Shown: one piece after another, positions 10,001 to 20,579 of the stretch
Position numbering within the stretch: the first letter of the stretch is position 1
Layout of the letters: every line of letters begins with the position of its first letter
Source: Centropus unirufus
Taxonomy: Eukaryota > Chordata > Aves > Cuculiformes > Centropidae
Reading direction: 5' to 3'
Assembly: GCA_013397695.1 (NCBI GenBank)
Contig: VYZI01000049.1
Span: 3,758,756 to 3,822,755, forward strand
DNA: 64,000 bases
Position numbers and translations under genes: made by a program
Notes under the pieces: model-generated
Told to the model about the DNA's origin: nothing
Databases searched by the model: none
The model's input: the letters and a program-made list of their open reading frames with translations, nothing else

Positions 10001-13000
10001 GCTCCTAGCTTAGTCCCACGGTCAGATCTGCTGTGAATTGGCGTGATGACTTCTGCACTGGCCATGGGCAAGCACTGTGCAGCACAGCAGCGTGGCAAGC
10101 TGGCACATGGGTTCAGAGCCACTACCTGCAGTGGCATTCAGGAGGCATGAAAACACAGCTGGGAGTTGAACACCCTATCTGTCCTGTAGGGAAGGACATC
10201 GTCTGTTCGTGCTGTCCCCTGCAAAATGTTTAAGAAGAGGAAAGAGATGTGATTAGGCGAGATGGTATAAAGAATCAGAGAGAAGTTAGTGAAAAGCTTG
10301 AGGACTCCCAATTCTTCTCTTTTAAATACCAAGACCTATACCCTTCCTCTGCTCTGTTCTGTTTGCATATTGGGTGGTCCTTTGTTCTTCGGAGATACCA
10401 TAAATTTAACATTACGCAGCATGGAGTTTTTTTTCCCTGTTTTTGAATTTCTTAAACTACATCCTGTTGTCCACATATAGAAAGCCTGTTGCTGGTCAAA
10501 AACAACCTCTGAGGGAATTTTCCATGAGAATGGGGTGGCAAGATTCTGTTCCATACGCACAGCATCAAAGATAGAAATCTTGTATCATTCATCTTTCTAT
10601 GCCAACACTTTCTCTAATTAGACCGAGGATCAAATGAGCAAAGGAGCTCAAGCATAGCTCCACTGCAAGTCTGCTCCTACCACATCACCATCTGCTCACT
10701 GTTTACACGTACAAGTGGGGTTATGCTGAGGAGAAGGAGCTGTAGCTGTGGCTTGCCTGCCTCCCTCCTGTTAGCACTCCCGTTCCTCACAATGAGGCAG
10801 ACAGGACCATAGTGTTGCGTGTACCACTCTACCTGCATTCCCCAGGTGCCCCTGCCCATCATGTCCCCCCAAGGGGTCCAGCCACTTGTCCAACACTTTC
10901 CCTCTTTACAATGCAGTGGTGTTGTTTCTCTGCTGGTTCATTCCCTCCATCCCAAAATCCATATGCGTTCCAAACACGTCAGATAGTGATGGATTATAGA
11001 TCAATCAGGCAATTGGCAATTGTGCAATTAGCTTTTCCATGTCAGGAAATCTTGCTTCAAGCCCATCCTCATTTGATGGTGGCTTAGGAGGTTGGGGTGG
11101 AAATACGTTCGTTTCTTTGTTTTTTTAAATCCACAATAAAATCCAAAGAAAATTCCCTGTAGCCAGATATAAGTAATTTTCACAGTTTTGCTGTAGGGGA
11201 AACATTGCCAATCAAAACTTACCATATTGCTGTTTATGTCCCCTGGAAGTCCCAGCCACAGGAGGGAACTAGAGGCTTTGATTCCCCTGATCCCTATCTA
11301 CTGCAACCTCCCCATTATAAGGAAGCAGAGTGTGTCCCATAGCAATTATCTGACCTGTAGCACAGCACTGGACATGCTCAGTGCTTCTCTAAAGCTGATG
11401 GGCAGAGGTGGGATGAGGTGCTTTCCAAAGTCAGACCAAGACTCTGTTTTCTCACAATTGATAAGTTTTCTGAACTCTCCTGCTTTGACGTTACTGAAGC
11501 AGTAGCTGCAGGAAGGGATCTGTGCAGTGACAGTCCTGTGACTGGACACAGGACCCTGCACACCAAGCTGAGATCAGTTAAAGACATGTAGAGATAAAAT
11601 TCTCTGTACTCAGAAATAGAAAGCAGCCGAGAGACTTTAATTGTCTTAAACCATATGTTAATGTACGAAGCATTGTTAGAGACCGTGAAAGAATAAATAC
11701 ATCCTATCATGATATGAAGACAACTTACAGTCCTAGAAATTATGAGTCAGTGAAAGCTGATATTATTTCTCCATCTCTATCTGTGCTGCAATTATTTTTC
11801 TACTGTCTGCTTTCTAGCTCTCAGAGCAGTAACTTTCCCCCACGGCACTATAACTGAGAACGCCAGCCTGACACAGACTGCTATTCATTAACAACCATTT
11901 AAATGAGAGAGGAAGAGACCTGTGCTTGTCGTGGGAATTATGAACAGTAATAGATTCTTTCTGGGGACTGTCATTCACTCGTGGGATTTGCCTGCACTAA
12001 GCTTTGGGCTTTTCATTTGTCATCAGTGGTGTTAACACTAAACCAGACTTAAGGAATTGCTCAGAGCACCTGTTGGAAAGGAAAGAGTTCTTTTCTCTCT
12101 GGCCTGGTTTCAGCTCTCATATGGGGTCTACAAGTAACCCTGCCAGGCTCTGCAAGGTCTGAACCCTCTCCCCACCACGTATCTCTGTCCAACTACTGGA
12201 CGCTTCTTGCTATGAATCATTTTATTCTCATCTCAGTCTGTCTTGCTTGTGGTTGAAAAGAAGTGGCAATTTCCAAGGAGGCTTTCATTCATGGATTCCC
12301 AGTTGGATGACAAACCTAAAGTGGGGTTGCAGCCAGGATTCCTCATACATAGCTGACCTCCTGAGACTGCCCTGTGCCAGAGCAGGGATGCTGCAGGAGC
12401 ACAACAGGGAGGTACAGTGAGACCAGGCTGCATATGAGGCTATGGCCAACCCAGCTTCTGGCAGTTGATCCCAACATACTTCCCATCCCAATGGGGCTTT
12501 GCTGAGCATGGCACAGCACCCTGCCTCTCAGCATGCAAGTGTTGTTCTCTCTTGGACTCCCAGCTGCTCTGGCTGCCCGCCTCACATCCAAGCTGTGTAA
12601 ATTGAGCTGGGCCTCAGCCTTTCCCCACCCCATCACTCCACTTTCACACCCCAGCTGCCTCATGGAAAGCTCTCAAGGAAAACTGCTTCCTCTGCCATCC
12701 CGCAGGGATTGTGCCCATGGTCCTGCCCTTGCAGACCCTGCCTTTCTCCTTGTGCTGTCTGGACTGGCTTTTCCAGATCTATGCTGCTATTCAGTGTGAC
12801 AGTGAGGTTCCCATCCTGTAGAAACAGAGAGGAGACCTTTTCTTGTTGTGAGAAGGTAGTATTTAAAGGCATCCCTTGGGCTACTCTATCTGGCAGCCCA
12901 GCTGGTGCTCTTTTGTGTGAGCACCACTCTTTTGAAATGCCAGCTCTGGTCTTAAAGGCAGCCAGCAGAAGGTATGGCTCGCTCTCACTCTAATTGATTC

Positions 13001-16000
13001 ATCATCACTCATCACTGGCCTTTATTTTCCCTTTTGATTGTAAGGAAGGAACAATACACATTGCGAGACAAATGTGAAGATTGCCTTGTATGGGGAGAGG
13101 TAATAACAGGATTGCTGGTGTCCTGGGATTTCCCTCATATTTGTCTGTCTCTGGTCAGCTGAAGATATTCAGGAGCGGATAGACGGCCTGTCTTTGTGTG
13201 TGCCTTACCAACAGGTGCCCTTGGAAAATGCCAGGCACATTTGATGGGGGAGATGGGGAAGGGGCGGCGATGACAGAAGTAGGAAGCAGAACTGACCAAC
13301 TAGATTTGGACTCTGATAGAGGAAACCGGGCATGACTGTAGTGTAAAACCAGGCAAAAGGGGTGGCTGCAGCAGCTTGCACTGAGGAACATCCCAGATGG
13401 GCCTTTCACATCTGCGCTGTTGGGGGAATGGGGGTTGGAGAGCAGGTCCCACTTTGGTTCTTCTCCTGTTTGTCACCACTGGAAAGGCAGAAGGCCTCAG
13501 GCACTTCTTTTCCTAGTGTCTTCTTTCTCAGGTCTTGTAAAATGTTTGCTATGTTTCTGATTTCCCCTCTGAAGGAGTTAGTGTTATTTATCCTTTTTGA
13601 TTATCACGACCATATCATGTCAGCAGATAAAAGTAGGTAAAAGGAGTTTACTGAGGATCCTGTGGCAAGTCAGTTCACAGTTGGGAATGGGCTTCGCACA
13701 CCCCGCACGTGCATGGTCTGTGCATTGGTCACCTCCTGCAAAGTGGGATTCAGATATACCGTCTGCGCTCCAGGAGGGCACACCTCCCTTTTTATCCTGG
13801 GACTTAATCTGTGGATTTTCATGGCTCTAAGTCAGATCCTAGAACTATGCTTTATTTTAGGGTGGTGGACTGAACCCAAAACATTCCCTTGGAAAACACA
13901 GGGCCCTGCAGAACTTGTTCCATCACACAGTTGGCTTTCAGAGTCTGACTGAAAAATTAAGATCAAGAAGCCCTGAGCAGTTGGAAAGATGACGTGGAGC
14001 TTTCTGTGGTCCGGGACGGCAATGTTTTATGGCTCTGCCTGGAACTCAGATCTGAAGGTTCATTTCTGGGTAGCTCCATTACAGGCTACGTGCCCTTACA
14101 ATTGATTGGCAGCCTGTGGCAGACCGACACGTGTTAGAAGGGAATAAAGTAGAAGACCTTCACGATCTTTACCATCTACAACAGTGGACTCTGTTCAGAT
14201 TGAGTAGAGCCTTCATTCCTTTTTGGTTTGAAATCCTGGATGGAGTCATTGGCATGCCTCCTAGAAGCACATTCCCAATGGCAGCTTTACTGAGAAAGGG
14301 AGGTGGTGTCGTTCTCTCCTAGCCTCAGGGAGGCTCTGTAAGTTAGCAGGGATTGCAGGTAGGGCTGTGAGATCTGACTGCCCTTCACAGCTCTGACTGA
14401 TTTGTAAGACAGTCATGGGCGTGCTGTTGGTCTGTTTTGACCTTCTTTTTTCTATGTGTAGACCGAGGGGGTGAAACACTGCATGTTGTGGGCAGATAAG
14501 GCAGCTTCCTTTCAATTAGCAAACCTTTTGAGGAATGCCTGCTCGTATTACATATTGTTCTATTAGGGAGTTTGGGGCCTAGAATGTTGAATTTTTTTTT
14601 CTTGATGATGCAAAGACATGGAGCTGTCAGCCAGGATATGTGCAGGCTTTGTTTGGGTTTAGACCAGGCGTTCACAGCCAGTGCTTTGGGGGCACTAATT
14701 TGCATTCCAGTTGCTTCTCTGGGTCACTTTCTACCTCACCTTCATTTTTCTCCTAGGGCATCAAAGTTCATTTGCTGCCTGATTTGTCCCACTCCTGGCT
14801 GCACAGCCAGGCTCTTGTGCAGCAGATCCTAGCAGCCAGTCCCCAAATGAGGGTAGAAGAGACAGAGGTTGTTTTTAATCCTTGCTTGCAAGCAGCTTTG
14901 TATTATTTCTTCATTCAGTCTCAATCCCTCCCCTCACTGGCTCTGGTGTCTGTAAGTAGCTGCTCTGAACACACTCCTTTTGGCATTGATCTATGCGGTT
15001 ATGTTGTTCTTGTGCAAGCCATCAATTTGGTAACAGCCTCCACGAGGACTGGGTATCCTTTTTCAAGAGACTTTCCCTCATAGGAAGCTCCTGAGGGCAG
15101 GGAGGACACCAAGGAAGCAGTGGCTCAAAGCTGGTTTTGCTGGAGGCTCCCATAGTGATCTCTCTTGTTCTCTGCACCCTATTTCCAGGAAGGAGATCCC
15201 ATTTGCTTACCTTCATCACCCCAAGGTTGTGCAGTGCCAGCTGGTCTCAAGAGAGAGAAACAAGCTGTTTCACTCATCTTGGGGCATGGTGTGCATCCCA
15301 AAATGGGTACCACTGGAGAAGGGAATTGCATTCACTCTCTCTGGTCGGGCCTTCATCTAGTTTTCTTAGCCAGCCTTAGTGCTAACACTTCTGAATATTT
15401 CCAGGCAATAACGTGCCCCTCTTTTCTCAATTCACTAAATTATACCCATATTTCATTCTTCTAACCTTTTCTTGTAAGTCAGCCACTCAGAATCTAAACA
15501 TTTTATCATCTTTATCATGCATCTCTGAACTCCCTGTGATAAATCTCTCACTTTCTGACAGCCATGCACTCAATGGGGGTACTTCCAGGTCCCTGTCCTT
15601 CACCCTGTGCCCCGTGGCTGATGTGCCAAGAATGAAGAATTTCACGGGATCATCTAGAAGGGAGGTTATATATGAAAGTCTCTTTCCCTGACCTCTCAGT
15701 AATGCCTCTCAGAAGAGTGTACCTGGGCGGGAATTGCATCCCAAGTGCCGACAGACTCTGGACATATGAGGAAGGGTTACTGTTGCCTCTCCGCTCTCAG
15801 GTGTAATATGTCTGGGTATGGAGACCAGGAAGACTGAAAGCAGCAGCGTGACTAGAGTTGTGATTGATTTTTTTATTCACAAGCTAAATTGCAAAAAAAA
15901 AGAGAAAAAGTGTTTCAGGTCAGCCCTGAGGTAAATGTTAAAAATGTGTTTTCATTGAAAAAAAAACCAGGAAAAAAAATCAGCTGGTAGGATAACTAAA

Positions 16001-16409
16001 AACATGAGGCAGGAAGACAGAGATGGTGTCATTTCTGGGTGAAGGGTAAAGGGTTATGACACTGTTTTCAAAGCAAGAACTGGAAATGTGTTGAAATACA
16101 CATTTCAAAGCCTTTGGTTTTGGTTTGATGGCAGATCAAACTTTTGGGGAACTGCTTTGTTGGAAAGAACTTGAAGTCAGTGTTGGTTCACAGGGTCTCT
16201 GTGTCCCTCTGAAAATGCTGACCTGAGGTGGCAGTGAGGTCAAGCAATGCTGTGCAGTGTTATCAAAGAACGGGCCGCTTGCTCCCAGGCTACTTCCAGA
16301 GTAAGTGGCAATTTGAGAGCATCGGTTGCATTTCCGCAGCTGACAGCCAGGGCCAGGGCTGTGAGCTGCATAGTGAGGTGTTAGTGGGGAGTGGGGAGAA
16401 GTAAAAACG
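7021..16409. other. Intronic sequence without recognised feature
   Basis: About 9.4 kb of unique sequence. Open frames of up to about 200 codons (for example at 8531-9136) show no domain, no CpG enrichment and no splice-site support, and I regard them as chance. A-rich runs occur at 15893-15985. Confidence 0.5.
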
Positions 16410-16633
16410 TGTCCTGGACTCCCTGGTTCAAGTGGGATGTTAAAAAACTGGCATGGGTGCAACAACGAGGCATCAGAATTTCAAGGGTCAGGAGTGCAAG
16501 TCCTGGAAAACAGAGTTTGAGGGAGATGGACTTGCTTCGTCTGGCAAAGAGGAGGCTGCTGGCAGCCCTTGGTCATCCACTGCTTGAAGGGCAATTTCAA
16601 AGGCAGGGACAAAATCTTGTCAGTAATGTTAGA
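16410..16633 (+). mobile_element. Possible old CR1 coding fragment
   Basis: Plus-strand translation has a block resembling the end of CR1 ORF2: WDVKKLAWVQQRG followed by a LLRLAKRRL segment, comparable to the KLEKVQRRA and LGLFSLEKRRL blocks of CR1. It is strongly diverged and ends where the minus-strand CR1 begins. This is a tentative call. Confidence 0.35.
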
Positions 16634-17022
16634 CGGAATCACAGAGTGCCAGGTTGGAAGGGACCTCAGGGAACATCTGGTCCAACCTTTTAGGTAATAG
16701 TTTAAACGAGGAGGCCCAGAACCCTGTCAAGCTGAGCCTTAAAAGTGCCTAGTGTAGAGGAATCCACCACTTCCCTGGGGAGATTATTCCAATGTTCAAC
16801 TGTTGTCATGGTGAAAATTTTTCTGCTGGAATCAATCAGAATATCCTCAGGAGCAGCTTGTACCCATTAACCCTTGTCTTTTCCATGTGACTCCTCCTCA
16901 AAAGGGCCTCTCCATCCTCCTGGTAGACACCCTTGATGTATTTGTACTTGGTAATGGGGTCTCCTCTCCTCAGCCTTCTCTTCTCAAGGCTGAACAAACC
17001 CAGTTGTCTCAGCCTTACTTCA
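16634..17022 (-). mobile_element. CR1 LINE 3' fragment, older subfamily, minus strand
   Basis: Starts with cggaatcacagagtgccagg and ttggaagggacctcagggaa, continues through catctggtccaacctttt and the gggctcctctcctcagccttc region, and ends at ggctgaacaaacccagttgt. Minus-strand translation gives RLRQLGLFSLEKRRLRRGDP, the conserved CR1 C-terminal motif. Divergence is higher than in the copies at 5304 and 36011. It lies 0.5 kb upstream of the MDGA exon. Confidence 0.88.
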
Positions 17023-17515
17023 ATAGAATAGTGAACAGTAGCCATAACTGGTAGCACTTAAGGTTCATACATTAGGAAAAGTTGCTTTCCTCAAGGGATT
17101 TCAAGACTTGCCCAGGCAAAGTAATGCTGCCCTCATATAAAGCTGGAGGCAGCTTCAAGCAGGAGGTCGGACGGGAGGCCTCTGGAGGTCCCCCACTTCT
17201 AGCGTTTCTGCCACCCCCTTCATCTGCCACCCCAGCTGTGCTGGACTGCTTCTTCCTCATCCTGTCCTCTCTGTCTTCATCCGGATCTGTACCCTCCCTT
17301 GGGCAGCCCAGATGGATGAAACATTGCCAGTGGCCCTTGCCTGTCAATCCAGGAGAAGGCTGGCTCCTCCAGAGGGCTCTGCAGGCTGTACCTGGGCTGG
17401 CTGGGGAATACCGCTGTGGCTCAAGGCTAAGCCGCAGAGTTAAAATGGGCAGCAGCCCAGCAGGCTCGGTTGCCTGCCTGCCCTGGCATGCCAGCACCCA
17501 GGTTTTCTCTTACAG

Positions 17516-17646
17516 GCTCCTTGAACCTGCTCGTTCGCGTGCGGAACAAGCGAGCCATTGACACCCAGGTCTGGTCACTCAGCGGGAACCGGGGGAACAT
17601 GTGGCAGCAAGCACACGTGCCCATCAACCCACCTGGGCCCTTCCAG
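17516..17646 (+). CDS. MDGA1/MDGA2: MDGA-family gene, MAM-domain exon (internal, partial CDS)
   Basis: MDGA proteins are GPI-anchored Ig-superfamily and MAM-domain proteins of the neuronal surface. They bind neuroligins and limit neurexin-neuroligin synapse formation. The exon follows a pyrimidine-rich acceptor (ggttttctcttacag) and ends at CAG with donor gtaagt. It starts in phase 1 and ends in phase 0 (131 nt). The translation runs SLNLLVRVRNKRAIDTQVW, then SLSGNRGNMWQQAHVPIN and PPGPFQ, with the MAM hallmarks G-x-L-x-V-x-V-R, W-x-x-x-G-x-x-G-x-x-W and the aromatic-Q end. CpG-bearing codons (gttcgcgtgcgg) stand out from the flanking intron. Paralogue: from memory of the human proteins, MDGA1 has more substitutions here, which favours MDGA2, while GC content favours MDGA1. 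I am very sure of the family and unsure of the paralogue. Confidence 0.93.
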
Positions 17647-18616
17647 GTAAGTCAGTTCCACAGCCAAGGAGCTGCCTGCCACCTGTCTGGTCTATGGACT
17701 ATGGACTATAGGAGACTTCCTAGCAGGCATCTGCCTCCACAGCACAGGGGCTGGTCGGGTACAGTGGGGGCGCTGGGAGCTCTCCACCCCCAGGGTCACT
17801 AGGGCCAGGCAAGAACTTGGTGGATGCACAGAAATCGAACCCACTTCTCTCTGAAGCCATCCAGCGTTGTCATGTGCAAGCATCAGTTTGGCACTATAAA
17901 TTTTCTGATTCTTGCTGGTCTGGAAACTGGTTGTCAAAGAGCCCCTTCTGGTACCAGGTCCGTGGTGTTGAGCGGCTGGGGGATGCTAGCCTCTTGATGT
18001 AAAGTGACTTTCAGCAGTAGAGATTCCTTCTGGTGTGTGCTGTAAGAGTCCACCCCACTATCCCCTTGGTTTAGAACTGTAGGAGAGGTTGTGAATGCGG
18101 ACTGGACACTGTATCTGCTCATCAAGTTGTTTGTGTGTATCCAGGAAGTGGATGGCTTTGTTCCTGGATGTTTTATTGACGATATTTTTCCCAAACATGC
18201 TAATTTGTTGTTGTAGGGTTGTTTTTGAGGGCTGAGTGTGCGCAGGTTGGTAAGTTGTGGCACTGCGGAAAAACACTCAGCATGATTTTGGGTAGTTTAT
18301 AATAATAGATAAGAAATTAGTACTGTTCTGTATTGGTTAGTTTGTTAGTGCAACACACTTAATAAAGCAGAGCTCTGTGTGCTCCTTTAGTATTCTACAG
18401 AAGTTCAGCACACACAGTTTGATCCCATAAGCAGTGGGTCTGGCTCCCCACATCCTATGAATACTGGAGAAACAGGGAGGAATCATTCACCTGGGGCACC
18501 TGATGAGATCTGTTATATGTCCTGCTCATCCCTGAAGAGCCTCACGGTGTAGGAAGGGAGTGAGTCCTCCACAGCTGCCGCCTCACAGTGGATTCTATCC
18601 CATGCTCTGTTTGCAG
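17647..18616 (+). other. MDGA intron between the two MAM exons
   Basis: 970-bp intron with donor gtaagt and acceptor tctgtttgcag. No repeat or RNA gene recognised. Confidence 0.85.
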
Positions 18617-18725
18617 ATCATCTTTGAAGGTGTCCGGGGCACGAGCTACGAGGGAGACATTGCCATTGATGATGTCACCCTGAAAAAGGGGGACTGTCCA
18701 AGGAAGCCAATTGGACCGAATAAGG
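18617..18725 (+). CDS. MDGA1/MDGA2: MDGA-family gene, end of MAM domain (penultimate coding exon)
   Basis: The exon starts in phase 0 after ctctgtttgcag and ends with one base of a split codon before the donor gtgaga (109 nt). It encodes IIFEGVRGTSYEGDIAIDDV, then TLKKGDCPRKPIGPNK. The IIFEGVRG...GDIAIDDV...C block is the conserved C-terminal strand of MAM domains, with the Asp-Ile-Ala-Ile-Asp-Asp core and the closing cysteine. It joins exactly in frame to the exon ending FQ at 17646 and to the exon at 20047. The reading frame stays open past the donor to a stop at 18857-18859, so intron retention would give a tail of about 44 residues without a hydrophobic GPI signal. Confidence 0.94.
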
Positions 18726-20046
18726 GTGAGAGCGTGTGTGCCTTAGAGGAAGAGGAATTGGGAATTGGTGGGAGTGCATACATGTGTGCATGTGCTAGGG
18801 ATGCGCAGCTAATTTCAGAGCACGTTGACATGTTGGCAGGACCCAACAAGATGGGTTGACTCCATCAGCAGAAGGGCTGTCAGGACTTTGAACTTATTCT
18901 TTATAGTCATGATTAGAAGAACGCAGAGGAATAACCAGGTCCTGTAGGGAGTGTGCTGCTGCTCACTGGCATCGTGAAGTCCGCACCAGTATGCTGGGTT
19001 GCAGGTGTCATCCCAAGAAACTGAAGGCTTCTGTAAATCTCGTTTCCTGGAATCTCTAGATATGGGGACATCGGAAAGAGAAAGACCTGCAAGCTCTGAG
19101 GACCTCTGCAGCGATATGTCAGTCCTCCAGGGGAAAAAAAAATGCCTTTTGGTACCTGGAGCTAGGGAGGGCTGGGCTTCTTCCCATTGTTTTCTGAGTA
19201 GAGAGGCACAGCCAGGCAGGGTATTGCACACGCAGGATGGGAGCAAGCTACCCAAGCTGTCTATCACCTCCCTCCTGATTCTGACCATGGGTGCTCAAGC
19301 TAAATACCATGAGCCCCGCTTCCAGTCCTTCCACATAATCCCAGAGCCAGCGTTGCAGAAATAGAGACAATCCCACTCTCACTGAGGCACATGGTAGGTT
19401 GAAGCCATAGCAAAGTGCATAAGCAGCGCAGAGGCATTAGTCTTTGGGCAGGGATCACTGATGTGCCCCGTGCCCTAGTCCTGCCTGTCCTTCGATAATA
19501 CAGCTCAGGTGGGCAGGAGAACAGATGTTCAGCATATGCAAAGCAAAACCAGACAGGCACTTAAGGCCAAGGTTCAATTTGTCGTATTTAATTTTGAAGG
19601 AAAAATTCTCTGCTGGGGAAGTGTCATTTTCAGTAATTTTCTTAATTTCGAAGGTGAAAGGGGAAACAAAACATCCAAGTAGTCAGAACATCCTGCAAAT
19701 GTTAAAACTTCAGGTAAAGGTCAGTTTCAGCCTAGGATGGCCAAGTTGTAACCAAAACAAAAGCAGAACCTTTTGTTTGACTTATGCTGAATCTTATGGG
19801 GAAGAAAGGACAGTTGGATTGCAAAAGTAACTACGACTCAGCCTTTTCTCACCTGTGGAAAAATAAATAATTTTGGGTGCTTTCAGAATGTCCACGGAAG
19901 GCTAGAAAGATCTTCCAATAGATCTGAAAGATGCTTCATGGTTCAGGATTGGAGGAGAGGCTCTAATAAATGATTTAAACTACGTTGTTGGATGAGGTCT
20001 GGATCCATACCATAACTAATTCGTTTTTTCTCTTCTTGGCTGGCAG
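18726..20046 (+). other. Last MDGA intron
   Basis: 1321-bp intron with donor gtgaga and acceptor tttttctcttcttggctggcag. No repeat recognised. The first 134 nt are open in the frame of the preceding exon. Confidence 0.85.
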
Positions 20047-20138
20047 CGGTTGCTTTTCCAGGAAATAGTGTCACGGCCCTGCACAGCCCTTGTCTTTGTG
20101 GCCCATTGACTTTCTTCCTTTACGTGCTGCTCAGATGA
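20047..20138 (+). CDS. MDGA1/MDGA2: MDGA-family gene, terminal coding exon with GPI-attachment signal
   Basis: The exon follows a strong acceptor. With the single G from the previous exon it completes a GCG Ala codon. The translation is AVAFPGNSVTALHS followed by PCLCGPLTFFLYVLLR and a TGA stop at 20136-20138. Small residues (Gly-Asn-Ser) come first, then a short spacer and a hydrophobic C-terminus (LTFFLYVLL) with only one final Arg. This is the layout of a GPI-anchor signal and fits MDGA membrane anchoring. The likely omega site is in the Gly-Asn-Ser stretch (inference). The hydrophobic ending differs from the human MDGA1 tail as I recall it, which is one reason MDGA2 is considered. Confidence 0.9.
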
Positions 20139-20579
20139 TGGCAAGGGAGCGCTCCTGTCTTTGGACTGAGATATTCCTGCTCCTCTCCGACTCAGCCACC
20201 TCTGCTCCTCTTCCTCCCCTCCTCACTGGCACACCAAAGTGTCCATACGTTACCAAAGACTGACAGGCATGACCACGGGAAAGGATCTGGTTCAGAACTG
20301 GAGCACTCCTTGAGAAAGTCATCATGTCTAGAACAAAATTTAAAGATAATGACAAAAATTTTTTACAAGCACGTGCACGAGAGACAGAGAGAGGGGAAGG
20401 AAGAAGGGAAAGAATACGTAACACAGAAAAGAAGGAATGAAAGACAAATAAGAATGAAGAAATGTGAAGAGCAAATGAAGGAGGAAAAAAACGCCCCCAT
20501 GTTTCCTTGGGAATGTTGGACAGAGCTTCCTTTGGGAAGTGGGAACTTGTTTTAAACAAACAAACAAAAATATATTAAA
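20139..20579 (+). other. Proximal 3' UTR of the MDGA-family gene, with candidate poly(A) signal
   Basis: Sequence directly after the TGA stop. A variant poly(A) signal ATTAAA is at 20574-20579, and a purine-rich stretch lies at 20380-20495. MDGA transcripts are known for long 3' UTRs, so the true end may be several kb further on; ATTAAA also occurs at 23586-23591 and AATAAA at 28782-28787. The end given here is only the first candidate. Confidence 0.4.
20380..20495 (+). repeat. Purine-rich low-complexity tract
   Basis: Mostly G and A (gagacagagagaggggaagg, then aagaagggaaagaat and further GA-rich runs). It lies in the presumed MDGA 3' UTR. The minus strand is correspondingly CT-rich, which explains the long Ser/Leu/Phe-rich minus-strand frames here. 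Confidence 0.7.

Larger units (their letters stand above)
1..17515 (+). other. Intron of the MDGA-family gene (5' end outside window)
   Basis: This is the sequence upstream of the first recognisable MDGA exon. The exon that should come before it encodes the first half of the MAM domain and should end in phase 1. I looked for its expected end (a Lys-His-Ile-like triplet followed by G and a gt donor) and did not find it, so this stretch is taken as one intron of at least 17.5 kb. Apart from the repeats listed separately (533-2290, 5165-5785, 6905-7020, 16410-17022) it is unique sequence with scattered short frames full of stops. A short divergent exon could have been missed, or could lie in the gap at 1575-2014. 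Confidence 0.55.
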
